NCBI GenBank assembly: GCA_911728435.2
Contig: OU452199.1
Location: 11,170,860 to 11,234,859, forward strand
Direction: 5' to 3'
DNA length: 64,000 bases
From: Apoderus coryli
Lineage: Eukaryota > Arthropoda > Insecta > Coleoptera > Attelabidae
Shown here: piece by piece, positions 22,346 through 33,640 of the stretch
Layout of the letters: each line of letters opens with the position of its first letter
Position numbering within the stretch: position 1 is the first letter of the stretch
Translations under genes and position numbers: made by a program
Notes under the pieces: generated by a model
Databases searched by the model: none
What the model was told of the DNA's origin: nothing
Seen by the model: the letters and a program-made list of their open reading frames with translations, nothing else

Positions 22346-23284
22346 GCCGATACTCCCTTAAGCGGGATCGCATATATTTGAAATGGGCTCGTTTAACAAA
22401 TTTAATATGAAAAGTTTAACATTAGAAAATAAATAATATTACTGCGATCACCGAAGATTCCAGATTAATACTTATTCTAGTGTGAAAATCAAGCCTGAAG
22501 ATTTTTTTTAATTAGACAGATATAGCTACGACATAACATATCTATTACCTAACTTATTTTCATATGTGCGTGGAATGAGTCAATTATTTTATTTTAATTA
22601 GATTATCTTTATTTTTGTGGAATTAGACTTTGACATCCCATATAAATGTCTTTCTTATTATAGGTTGATCTAATAAAAAACTTCTTTAGTTTGAGCCATA
22701 AATCCACGGTCAACTGAAAGGCACTTATTTGTATAGGTTTGCTGTAGAGAACGTACAAAACACACTCAATTAAAAAACACACAAAAGCTTAAGACTGTTT
22801 CATAGCTTTGAACACAACAATAACAACATAAATGAAAGAAAAATATAAAGCGAGATAAAGTTGAATACTACAAATTCTCAAGAAATACTCGTAATACCTC
22901 TGACTATACATTGTTTAAAGGTGTGCTCACCAAGAAGTATTTAAAAATTGTATAGATATCAGTCAAATGGGCGCGATAAAATTCTTTAGCGACATAATAT
23001 TATAAAGTAAAATCAGTATGTACATAAGTTTTTGCTATCGGAATCGTTTGGCATTTTAGAAGCTACAATTATTTCCATATTTTCAAGGCTCAACAATTGC
23101 ACAGAATATTTATTAAAATTATATTACTTTATTTGCTCATAAATATCAAGTGTATAAACTCAAAAAAATTTCTTCGTGACATCATCAAACTATAATATCC
23201 CATATGGGTATCCAAATAAGGGGGCGCTTCTCGGTTTATCTCGCAAAATCAAAGCATTACTTTTGCGTGGCGCTTTTGCGTATA
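22346..23284. other. AT-rich stretch, nothing recognised
   Basis: No recognised motif until the TA at 23283-23284 that starts the nested palindrome. Confidence 0.3.
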
Positions 23285-23699
23285 CAGGGTTATTCATGCT
23301 TTATGGCGCGGAATATTGTGGCGAAACTACGTGACTTTCAAAAAGTTTAATTTATTGGACGTGTAGGCATCTATTATGGCTACTTTTTAAAATTGGTTTC
23401 ATATTATGCAGGGTGTCCCAAATAACCGAAAAGTATCAAAGTTGTGTTTTTTTAAATGGAATCCCCTGTATATTATTGCACCTTTAGATCCTCTGATCAA
23501 ATTAAGTGTCTGTTTCACTAAGGTTTATAATACCTAAGCTTTAAGATCTTTTAAATAAATTGAATTTTCTCAAAATCTAGCCTAATTTTCATCTTTCAAA
23601 TACTTAGGAAGTATTTAAGTCATGTTGACGAAATTAACTCTAACGTGTAATAATAGATCATATTTGGTATTCCAATTGCAATAAACTTGCAATCTTATA

Positions 23700-24100
23700 C
23701 AGGGTGTCCAAAAATTAAAACTACTCAAATAAGAACTTTAAGTTGCTATAACCTCATTAATTTAAGTGGAACGTCATATTTCTGAACTTACCTAGCAATG
23801 TACTTAATAATTACCTGTCGAACAGTATAAGGGTGTACTATAGCTAAGTCTGCGCGTTTTGGCAGAAAACGCAACATAATTGTTTTGTATACCATTTGGT
23901 GTTTTTTAAATAAATTATTTGGCTTTTTCTGCCAAAACGCGCAGACTTAGCTATAGTACACCCTAATATCATTCGACAGGTAATTAGTAAGTACATTGCT
24001 AGGTAAGTTCAGATACACTCGTATGACGTTCCATTTAAATTAATGAGGTTATAGCAACTTAAAGTTCTTATTTGAGTAGTTTTCATTTTAGGACACCCTG
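23700..24100. mobile_element. Russian-doll palindrome, level 3
   Basis: Starts CAGGGTGTCCAAAAATTAAA and is flanked by TA on both sides (23698-23699, 24101-24102). Without it the level-2 arms would meet as CTTGCAATCTTATATAAGAT, symmetric about TA. Arms are about 130 bp. Confidence 0.82.
23830..23964. mobile_element. Russian-doll palindrome, level 4 (innermost)
   Basis: Arms of about 41 bp start AGGGTGTACTATAGCTAAGT and continue CTGCGCGTTTTGGCAG, enclosing a loop of about 50 bp. The flanking TA-like bases are degraded and the level-3 centre is less perfect here, so central insertion is likely but less secure than for levels 2 and 3. Confidence 0.65.
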
Positions 24101-24529
24101 TATAAGATTGCAAGTTTATCGCAATTGGAATACCAAACACGATCTAGTATTACACTTTAGAGTTAATTTCGTCAACATGACTTAAATACTTCCTTAATAT
24201 TCGAAAGATGAAAATTAGGATAGAATTTGAGAAAATTCAATTTATTTAAACAATCTTAAGGTTTAGGTATTATAAACCTTAATGAAACAGACACTTAATT
24301 TGATCAGAGGATCTAAAAGTGCAATAATATACAGGGCATTCCATTAAAAAAAACACAACTTTGATACGTTTAGGTTATTTAGGACACCCTGTATAATATG
24401 AAACCAATTTTAAAACGTAGCCATAATAGATGCCTACACGTCCAATAAATTAAACTTTTTGAAAGTCACGTAGTTTCGCCACAAAATATTGCGCGGAATA
24501 CCGCGCCATAAAGTGTGAATAACCCTGTA

Positions 24530-26210
24530 TATATCGACTCGCTTTTGATTCATTTAAATAGACTAGTATATTTTGTAGCTTAATTTATCAATCATTTATT
24601 TTTCCAAAAATGTTTCGAAAAACTGATCATTTCAAATAGAAGAAACTATTTTCAGTATACAGGGTGTTCAATAACCAACGATTGGAGACCCCGAACTGGT
24701 TCTGAAAATGCCATGTTTTATAGTTTATCCATTTATTTTGTAAGTATAACTATAGTTAATTAACTTATCGAAATTTGGAACATTCTTAAACCACCGATGC
24801 AATAGCGACATAAAAAAAAGCCAGGGCCGGACTTGAAAAAATGTACCACCTTCTTTAGATTTTCAGCCAACACATATATATATCAAAATTGTCTATTTAT
24901 TTTAACAGGATTGAAAACTAGATGAAAAAATTAAAGTAACTAGTATAACTTTTGGTTTCCCACATAAATTTTAGCCTACCATATTTTAAATCCAAGTGAA
25001 AGAAATATATTTATACTCAAGGCTAAAAACTATAACAATTATTTATTATTAACGTCATCAAAAAGATCTAAGTGAGATTGTGCAATTTTTATTAGGTCCA
25101 CTCAAATTATAACGTATAGTTTTTTGATACATTTCTCCCTCGTATATAAGACCTATAATAAATCATGCCTGCCAAAGGATACCGACATTAAAAAAAATAA
25201 CCACAGTGACTGGAAAAAGTTGGGTAAATGATTAGAGTTTGCAAATAAATATAATATGAATGAAACAAATAATTTTTGGCAACACTATTTTCTCAGATTA
25301 ATCTAAATATAATCGGATGGACATCATATGGTATGGCGAAGACTTGATGTGGAATTTAAACAACAAAATTTGTGTCCGACAGTAAAACACGGTGGCAGAA
25401 CATTACCAATGATAAATTAATAATTTAATTATAAAATGTTTAGTTCCATAAAAATAACTTAAGGATTTGCTAATTATACCAAACGTAATTTTATAAAAGC
25501 TATCGACCTTGGTAATTACATAGCCCCCAAAAAACGATTTCGGCACATGTTTTTCTAATTCTCGTCAACAAATAGGCAACACATTATTATTTGTATGTGT
25601 TTAATAAGCGTGCCGGAGGACACACCAGGTCAAAAACACATTGTATATCCGCCACTTACTAACACTTTAATAGGAGAGTATTATTGCATTGTAGTGAATG
25701 CAACTGCCTTATTTTAAACAACTCTTGTAGTTAAGAGAAATGCATAGGATTAAGAGCAGATTTATTTATGCCGGTCTCTCCTCCACTGAGTCCCCTAGGA
25801 ACTGCAAAATAAAATTTATTGACAAATCTGACTTATATTCTAGATTTCCAAAATCTGTTCTTAATGACAGTTACACTATAATCCTGTAATAATAATTCCA
25901 ACAGCTGGAATCATTTGAGCATTAGTCTACTACAAATAATTTTAATGAGAATATTTTCGTAATACTTCCAGAATCTTATTTATGAAGTATTAGTTATATT
26001 AAAAATTTTTACAATAATTTTGATGCAGTGTAATCCTGTTTCAATCGATTTTATCTATCATATCTTTTCGTGAGGTACTTAGTCAATCCTATTGAAAGAC
26101 ATATATCAAAAGAAAGAACGTTTTATCGCCAGGATGTAAGAAGTCCAAATGCTCTTGTGGCTCCTTGCTCAACACAATGCAATTAAATTCTGCACAAGTC
26201 TGCATCTATG
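24530..26210. other. AT-rich stretch with one orphan terminal repeat
   Basis: TA followed by CAGGGTGTTCAATAACCAAC at about 24660 looks like the left end of a Tc1/mariner-type element whose other end I did not find. The remainder shows nothing recognisable. Confidence 0.4.
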
Positions 26211-27548
26211 CAGGGTGTCCCAAAAAACATTACCCACCCTTTGGGGGTAGAATCTACGACCCAAAATAAGACGAAAATCACTTATGTCAAAATTCCGAAA
26301 AAAGTCTCCTTATGAAATTATGAGCATTTTGAATATTGAAATTAGACAAATCTTTCACTTGGAATTAATAATTTAAATCTGGTCATCCTTGATAAAAACA
26401 GGTTCATGCAAAAGAAAATCTGCATCCTTATCATATAAAGCAGATTCAAGAATTGCATCCTGGGGATACTGAGTTGCGCTTATGATTTTGTAGATTTTTT
26501 TTTAAATTGCCTGGACGCAAATGAAGACATTTTTAAACAAGTACTGTAGAGTGATGAAGCCCATTTTAACCAGCAAAGAGTGTTCAATCAGCACAACTTG
26601 CAGTGTTGGAATTACGAAAATCAGCACCAAATTAGAGAATCACATAAGCAAGCACGCTGGAGCTTAAGTGTGTGGCTGTGTCTGTTGGGAAATAGGATAA
26701 TAGAACCACAGTTTCTACCTAGGATACCAAACGCCGAAAACTATGCCAATTGTTGCGATAACAGATTACCAACTCTTCTGGAAGAAGTTCCTTTAGTACA
26801 GCGGCCAAATATTGTATTTCAATATGATGGTGCACCTGCCCGTTATTCTCGAAATGTTTGAGAGATATTAAATCGACGTTTTCTCAACCAATGGATCGAT
26901 CGTGGAGGACCTCTTTCGTGGCCTCCTAGGTCCCCGGATCTCAACCCAATAGACTTTTGGCTTTGGGGTTATCTGAAAAATACGGTTTACCATGTCCTAC
27001 CCAACAGTGAAGATGATGTTATTGTTCGCATTTATGGAGCTTTAGCACAAATTACAAACGAAGCAATAGGCCGTGTAGAAAACAATTATTGAATAAAATA
27101 GTGAGGATTTCGAACACTTGCCTTTGTAAATTGAAATGTTTTTGTTTTATTATGTGTTTAGTTAATAAATAATTTGAATTTGAACATTTGATTTTATTTT
27201 CGAAAATTACTTCATTTTAATATTCAAAATGGTCACTCTACAGTACTTGTTTCAAAATGTCTTCATTTGCGTCCAGGCAATTTAAAAAAAATCTATAAAA
27301 TCATAAGCGCAACTCAGTATCCCCAGGATGCAATTCTTGAATCTGCTTTATATGATAAGGATGCAGATTTTCTTTTGCATGAACCTGTTTTTATCAAGGA
27401 TGACCAGATTTAAATTATTAATTCCAAGTGAAAGATTTGTCTAATTTCAATATTCAAAATGGTCATAATTTCATAAGGAGACATTTGTCGTATTTTTGGT
27501 CATACGATCTACCCTTAAAGGGTGGGGAAAGTTTTTTGGGACACCCTG
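26211..27548 (+). mobile_element. DD41D element with right arm extended by an inverted copy of its own interior
   Basis: Starts CAGGGTGTCCC and ends GGGACACCCTG; right flank is TA, left flank TG. The inverted arms are about 26211-26554 and 27233-27548. The right arm contains transposase-coding words in antisense (such as GTCTTCATTTGCGTCCAGGC). It is bordered by a direct repeat of ATATTCAAAATGGTCA at about 27219-27235 and 27447-27464. The original terminal repeat was therefore about 120 bp and was lengthened by an inverted insertion of about 210 bp. Confidence 0.82.
26515..27136 (+). pseudogene. DD41D transposase pseudogene
   Basis: Fragments read in order: the first-Asp region with a stop in place of Trp before SDEAHFN, FNQHNLQCWNYENQHQIRES, QARWSLSVWLCLLGNRIIEP, RPNIVFQYDGAPARYSRNV with the second Asp, a stop, then WPPRSPDLNPIDFWLWGYLK with the third Asp, and NTVYHVLPNSEDD. 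I count 41 residues between the last two Asps. N-terminal DNA-binding sequence is missing. Two in-frame stops and the truncation make it inactive. Confidence 0.85.
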
Positions 27549-27550
27549 TA

Positions 27551-29146
27551 ATATTATCTTCTGGATATTTTGATGCTGTGAATTTGAATTAAATGCATTG
27601 AAGTCCAAAATGGTTCTTGCATTTTTAACGTTGATGCAACAACTGGAGAAGTTAATGCAATAAATGTAACAACAGCTTTTGAGGAAAATTATTGAAGTGA
27701 ATTTAGGTGTTTCATATCGTAGATGCAAAAGAGAAACAAGTAAGTAATACGAGTATAATGAAAAAATGTGGAAACCATCTTTTGAGTATTGAATGAAAAG
27801 TCTAATCTCCACGAAATAAATTTAATACAATAATTACTATTAATCTATGCAATACATGTTTCAAAATTAAAAGCCTTTAAATAGATTTTTTATACATCTA
27901 CAAATTATTTCATTGGCGTCAAGAAACATACTTTTGCACAAGGTTATTTAACATAAAACTTACCATTTTGAGGAGAAAAAAAAAAGATTTAAAGTAAAAT
28001 TAAAAAAAGTACTAAAATACTAAGCGATAGTTATGTCAATTTAATACAATTTAATTAGAAACAATAACATATTAGCCCTGTTATTGGTTTGGTTTCAGAC
28101 GAGTTTATTCGGACATATAAGGGTAATCCTAAAGCAAAGTTGCGTAGGAGACTATAGGTAGGTATTTTATTATTTTCAGTATGATGACACTAAATTATAA
28201 CAAAAAAAAAAGGAAATCTTGCAGGGCTAGCCCAAAGTAAATATGTTTATACGTAGATACGCTGTTAAAAAATAACTGCCATTGAGATACATAATAAAAA
28301 TTACAAAAATAATAAATTAAATTAGGAACATAATAAAATTCTACTTTAACCAGGTAAACGTATGGGAATTATAAAGTTGAACTAAAATTTTATAAACTAT
28401 CCAAAATCACATCGTAACACGTTTTGATAAAATATATCCTATTAACGGATTTAATAACATATCATTATGATACGCTATTATGATTTTAATTCGTCCTGTT
28501 TATAGTATTTTATGAAAATGATATAATAATAACAATTATCCAATTAAAACGTTTTTAATTATCAATTTCATTAAATTGTTAATTAATATAATTATATCGG
28601 TTGCAAATATTGATGATACAGAATTATTAGAAACCCTATAGAGGTTAGTTTCAGCTCCCGTGCAATAAATGGTTATGGATTCTTGCTTGTTTGGTTTCAA
28701 AAATATCGAACTCAAGGTACAAATTTATTAGCTTTTATCATATATTCATAAAATTTTTATACTTTTTTAATTCTAATCAAAGTCAAAAGATGTGTCATTG
28801 ATTTTAACAAAGTGTGGACTTTCAGCATTTACTATTCAAGGAATGTTTAGATTTTCTGCAGGTCTTTACGTTCACATTATCAGTAAAAATAAAACCATCT
28901 GTAAAATATCCAATTACAAGAATTACTATCAATTATTGTAACTCGATTAGTTTCGAATTTTACAATGAGAACCAAAAGTCAAACATAAATTCCTTAAAAT
29001 TTGATTTTTTTTAAGAAACGGTTGTACATGACCCTTTTGGTTGCCCCTTTTTTGACTTATTGTTGATTGTCCATAAAATTCTACAAATATTTGTTGTATA
29101 TGTTATAAAATTCACCTAAACTCAAGGTTTATAAAGATATACGGTT
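27551..29146. other. AT-rich stretch, weak retroelement-end similarity near its start
   Basis: About 27783-27835 contains ATCTCCACGAAATAAATTTA, similar to the sequence before the split hammerhead at 12640-12670, but no ribozyme core follows. The rest shows nothing recognisable. Confidence 0.35.
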
Positions 29147-29622
29147 GAATAGCACAAAACGCACTTATAAATATGGAGTAGATAAATACCTAATTATTTC
29201 GCCTTATATCTTATAACTCCTCGTAAGAAGATGCATTATTTCTTTAAAACATTAAAAACTACATACTCTAATCTAGATTGTAGCAAAAGTTCGACCTGTG
29301 CTCCGATCAATTCTTGACAGTAAGCAAGTCGTAATTCGCATTATACACCAGTCGAGATTAAAAAAATATTTATTTAAGAATCAATGGACATGTTTCGAGA
29401 GCTCCAAGGCTCTCATCTTCAGCAACACAAAGCCAACTAGGTTGTGAACTTTTAAAAAAACAAAATTGTTATGTATACGGGTATTTATAAAAGAACAGCT
29501 ACCCTAAAATGAAACATCATAAAACAAATGGAGCATTAGTTCTAAATTAATATATTCTCAAGTAAATATCCGAAAACAAAATTTAACCATTAAAGTTTTG
29601 TTGAGTGCGTTTTGTGCTATTC
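29147..29622. repeat. Inverted-repeat-bounded unit with a hammerhead at its midpoint
   Basis: GAATAGCACAAAACGCACT occurs at 29147-29165 and perfectly inverted at 29604-29622. The minus-strand hammerhead core at 29386-29422 lies near the midpoint. The unit may be a small non-autonomous retroelement, or two oppositely oriented ends. Confidence 0.5.
29386..29422 (-). ncRNA. Minimal hammerhead motif with self-complementary stem III
   Basis: On the minus strand: CUGAAGA at 29422-29416 (allowed variant of CUGANGA), stem II GAGAGC with GCUCUC, GAAAC at 29396-29392, then AUGUC giving the cleavage triplet GUC. Stem III would be AC/GU with only two loop bases, which is too tight within one molecule. 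ACAUGU is self-complementary, so two copies could pair, as proposed for minimal hammerheads of Penelope-like elements. Stem I is weak. Confidence 0.65.
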
Positions 29623-29648
29623 GAGGTGATTGCTAGTCGATTGTATCA

Positions 29649-29960
29649 TACACGGTGTTTCAAAAAAAGGTGGCCAAAATTTGTGGGCGAATTGGGAACA
29701 TCTAATCATCAAAAAAACCTCAACTGTCCTTATTTACAAAGATACAGGGTGTTAAAGATGACTGCCTGAGGACGGTTTTTTTGAAATATTTTCGAAACAA
29801 GTAAAGATGAATTAACCAAATGTAGCATATTTATTCACCTAGTTAAATGTCGTAAACTGACATGAAATTGAATTAAAAAGGATAACCATAGGCGGGTAAA
29901 CAGGGGGGACCCTTGCATTAATTATAACCTAACTTTTTTTCCTTGTGATTTTTATTAACT
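29649..29960. repeat. Terminal fragments of Tc1/mariner-type elements
   Basis: CACGGTGTTTCAAAAAAAGG at about 29651 and GATACAGGGTGTTAAAGATG at about 29741 look like left ends of such elements. No matching right ends or transposase were identified. Confidence 0.35.
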
Positions 29961-30231
29961 TTGTGTCAAAAATGTGATAAAATAAAGTTTTCTACATAAA
30001 AAAGGCATACTTCTTTTTTCTCGAAAAACTTAAAGGTGTTCGAGAAATTCGAGTCTAATTCAGAAGAACATTTTTATTTCTATTTTGACGGCTGGTGTTA
30101 CCTGTACATTGGATTTGATCGGCCTATTTATGGTGGGATATGCATTACTGTGTGTATAGGTAGATGGTACTAGTTTACATATATCTATTGTTGTATATCT
30201 CATTGTGATTAAGTGCAGGACGATATTGTAG

Positions 30232-30305
30232 ATGGGCAACGACTATGGTAGTCTGACGAGCTCATAAGAAGAGCGAAACGAATTCGTCAGTATCTGTCGA
30301 CCCAT
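30232..30305 (+). ncRNA. Type I hammerhead ribozyme with three-part stem I
   Basis: CUGACGA at 30253-30259, stem II GCUC (30260-30263) with GAGC (30271-30274), GAAA at 30275-30278, stem III ACG with CGU around loop AAUU, and GUC ending at 30288. Stem I is strong: GGUAGU with AGUAUC (one G-G mismatch), then CGAC (30240-30243) with GUCG (30296-30299), then AUGGG (30232-30236) with CCCAU (30301-30305). The predicted cut is after 30288. The downstream sequence is shared with 36030-36190. Confidence 0.85.
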
Positions 30306-30440
30306 GCCTTGGTCTGGTTCTACTGAATTAGACTGAGGCCCTGCTAAATTAAACGAAATCCCTTGTGTAGGTAAAACCAGTCATTTTGTGCGCTATACCA
30401 CAAAATTATTTTTCATAAGCAATTATGTTTTTCTACTACA
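30306..30440 (+). repeat. Dispersed repeat downstream of the hammerhead, copy 1
   Basis: CTGAATTAGACTGAGG, GTAGGTAAAACCAGTCATTT and CGCTATACCACAAAAT recur in the same or related form and order at 36030-36190, partly inverted at the first word. This suggests a transcribed or retrotransposed unit that carries the ribozyme at its 5' end. Confidence 0.5.
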
Positions 30441-32568
30441 CACTAGATGATTGACCCTGTATACTTCTTGTTACGTCAAAAATGGCAATTTCAAACTTAA
30501 AACCAAAAATAACATTTGTGAGCGTTTGTTTCAAAAATTTTGCTTTCAAATTTTATCGAAATTATGTGACTTCTGATCCTCACTGTCTGTACGCACTACT
30601 TAGTACGCCTATGTTACGTTTAATTAATTAATTTTAATAAATGAAAGTATGTTTTTTCTTCTCATGATAACACCGAATAAAGAAGATTGAAGAATGAAGA
30701 ATAATGAGTATTTTGCATGAACGTAAAGCAGTAAATATTTTCGAGAAATATGAATAGAAAATCTCGATTTCAGTACATAAACAAGGTGGTTGAAAGTAGA
30801 AAAACAATGTAATCGGTTATCTCTTCTTTTTAAAACTTGTTTTCATAAATTAATCCGTTTCGAAAAAACATAATGGAATGATGAAGAATGGCATGTAGAC
30901 AAGAAATATCTTCACATTCTCATTTGTCATCAATCCCATATATCATCACTTCTGATAATTGTTATTTATGTATTTTTGGTTCACAAACGTTATCATATTT
31001 ATATTGCGAGTATATTTAAATAAACAAAACACGCTGATCATCGAATTGTATTTACATGTTTTTTTATTTATTTGTTTGTGTTGTTTAGAATTGTGGAGGG
31101 TCTTAGAAATCTTGGCCTTTCTACTTAGGTATGTTAATTTTGATAATCAATATACTCCTCTTTATATTGGACCACTTTGCCAAATAATATTAATTAATAG
31201 GAAAAATAGTTCCTATTCACTCTGTTAACTGACGTCTTTTGGTATGAGACAAATAATTTCCCTTTTTATTATTGACTAAGTCAGCAACATTCTTAAATTC
31301 ACTCATTTAAAATCAACTGGTAAAAGCAATATCCTTAATATATGCAGTGCACATATTCTGTATGCAATTATTATTGTCTCTTATATAAAAATACATACTT
31401 TCAAAACATGTATACGTGTTTATGTTACTGTGGGCTTGAATTTAGAATACCAAAATCGAAATACTCGTATTTATCCTAATAATATAAAGACTGAGTTAGC
31501 AACGAGTGTTTGTAATATCGGCACCAAATTTGTGAATTTGCCTAGATTTGTAAAAAAGAACTCTTCTTATTAAATTAATACCAAACTAAAAATATTAAAT
31601 TAATACCAAAATAAAATTACTATTAATAGTGACACAACTCATCGGTGAATTCATACTGGTGCAAATTTGTTTACAAAATATACCTCAGCTATTTCTGAAT
31701 AAATTTTCCCAAATGTGCCAAAGTATACGCACCAATATATTCACCACTTGATAACCTGGTGAATATTTCGGATATATTTAACAATTAGACATTAAAAAAT
31801 GTTAATTTTTAAACATTAAAGGTAATGACTTCTGTTTAAGTATCATAAATTATGTCATAAAATTATTTATCATAAAAATCATTAATTTTAAATAAAATAA
31901 ACACAAAATTAACATAAAACCCATAAATATTAATACATCATACTTTATCTAGAAATCGGTCAAACACTTCGCACCGTTACATGCCACTGCACATCTCACC
32001 TGCCTTGATGAATCTCTATTGTTTTTGCCAACAGTAATTTTATTATTACCATTTTTTACATTATGAAACAAAGCAATTGTCACCAATTCATGGCAAAATA
32101 ACGGCACATGTGAACATTTCATTTACAGATCAATACTCAATTGCATGTATATGTAGTTAACGTATTTATAATTGGTTAATCGGTATTAAGTATTAGTTAA
32201 AAATGTAAAACTTTGCTTAATACAGATGGTTTTGCTAAAAATACTGATGTTTTGCCACCATCCAACGTTTTCAATAGCCAGAGAATCGTTTTATTCCTTT
32301 CCAAACTGGAATAATAAACCAGAATCAAATTTGGGTTTTCCCAATACTCTGATATTTTCACATTGTATCTAAATAAATAAAAAAAAAACCTCCACTCAGA
32401 TACAGACCTGGTGATCATGAGCGCCGGAAGTAATTAAATTAGGGGAGGGCAAGGCAAAAAATACTAAGTAAGCAAAACAAAAGTATTATGTATATAATAT
32501 GTGGCAAAATACCTAATAACTTCTTTTGAAGTTTAATTTATATATTAAGTACTTAAAATATTATATAA
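30441..32568. other. AT-rich stretch, nothing recognised except a possible element edge
   Basis: No coding motif. Around 32415-32450 the words GCGCCGG and AGGGGAGGGCAAGG resemble the compositional style of hAT element ends and may belong to the hAT relic that follows; I did not find the matching end. Confidence 0.3.
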
Positions 32569-33640
32569 TTAAAAAAAAAACTTAAGATAAACTGATCCTG
32601 ATCGGTTATAACATAAATTGAACATAAGTCTAATCAGAAAATAGCAGTAGAATATTCGTTTTTGCGAAAATCGATCTATCACTTTTTTAATAAACACGTC
32701 TTTGTTCTTATTTACATGTTCTCTGTGTACGCTGAGAAGACATAATCCAGATAGTCTTTCTTCACTCATGGTAGACCTTAACCAAGTTTTCACCCGTCTT
32801 AAGGTACTAAACGATCTTTCAATAATTGTGGCCGTTGTTGGAGATAAAGCCAAAAAATAGCAATTGCTTCTTTTCTTACTAGGGAAAAACTCACAATGTT
32901 TTTCCAATAAATCGGCGAACTCTAACTGAATATTTTCATTTTTATTTTTCTCTATCCACATTTCATCCCATGTTTCACTCTCAGTCTCTAAATTTTCTAG
33001 TCGTATACCTTGGAATTTTTTCTATTAATTTCCTATACTCTTCTGTTACAGTTAACTCTGGATGAAACAGGCACAAAAAAAAATGCAATTTCTGGTTCTT
33101 CCGAAAATCTTATCTGAATTGAGCGGATAATTTAATGTAGATATGGAATAAACAAAGAAACACGGTAATATTCCTCGCAAGACTTCGTTTCGTAATTAGC
33201 TCTATAAATTTGTTTGATCCCACTCTAGGAATTCTTAGTGGTAGGTCAAATTTATCACCAACTTTTTCAGATTTTTGGAAAATTTCCTTAAAATATTTTT
33301 CAACGTCAGATCTGTGATTTTTTAGTGCAGACAAAAGTGTTTTAATATGTTTTTTTTGCCGAAAGAAGATTTATTATTTCTCCTTGTAGTAATAATATAA
33401 TAATTGATTAGCTTTTGATCGCGTCTCTGTGCTGAATTGTATTGAATAAGCCAAATGTCTCAAAGCCCCTCTTATTTCTTCGAAATAGGGCTAATATCGA
33501 CCTGGCTGACAGCAATTTTTCACTATCATCGTTCATTGTATTGCATATTAAAGCAAATTTAAAAATGTGTTTACTAATACTTATAACAGGACTTGCAGCT
33601 GGCAACAAGTTACAGCGATAGTACAATGAATTATATCGAA
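32569..33640 (-). pseudogene. hAT-family transposase pseudogene (ZMYM-like type)
   Basis: Minus strand, high to low coordinates. A weak N-proximal block at 33626-33408 is followed by SALKNHRSDVEKYFKEIFQK and FDLPLRIPRVGSNK (33334-33110). After a frameshift come LTVTEEYRKLIEKIP and ETESETWDEMW, then the C-terminal block FFPSKKRSNCYFLALSPTTA, TIIERSFSTLRRVKTWLRST and MSEERLSGLCLLSVHRE. The last block is the hAT dimerisation region found in transposases and derived zinc-finger MYM proteins. Frameshifts and stops show decay. Coordinates of the outer ends are approximate. Confidence 0.8.

Larger units (their letters stand above)
23409..24391. mobile_element. Russian-doll palindrome, level 2
   Basis: Starts CAGGGTGTCCCAAATAACC and ends with the inverse. 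The right TA is intact and the left has become TG. Arms are 23409-23699 and 24101-24391, 291 bp each. Inside each arm the words AAATGGAAT, CCCTGTATATTATT and TTAGATCC occur in the same order as related words in the outer arms at 12677-14920 and 43314-44546. Confidence 0.82.
23285..24527. mobile_element. Russian-doll palindrome, level 1 (outermost)
   Basis: A 1,243-bp nearly perfect palindrome bounded by TA (23283-23284 and 24528-24529) with CAGGGTTATTCA-type ends. The level-1 arms are 23285-23408 and 24392-24527. They include GGCGCGGAATATTG and GAAACTACGTGACTTTC and their inverses. Without the inner elements the arms would meet as TTTCATATTATATAATATGA, a perfect dyad on TA. No coding sequence occurs, so it is a non-autonomous Tc1/mariner-type element by its ends and TA duplication. 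Confidence 0.85.

Noticed and set aside
30959..31228. Plus-strand hydrophobic open frame
   Set aside because: Composition-driven Phe/Leu/Ile-rich frame in AT-rich DNA with no motif.
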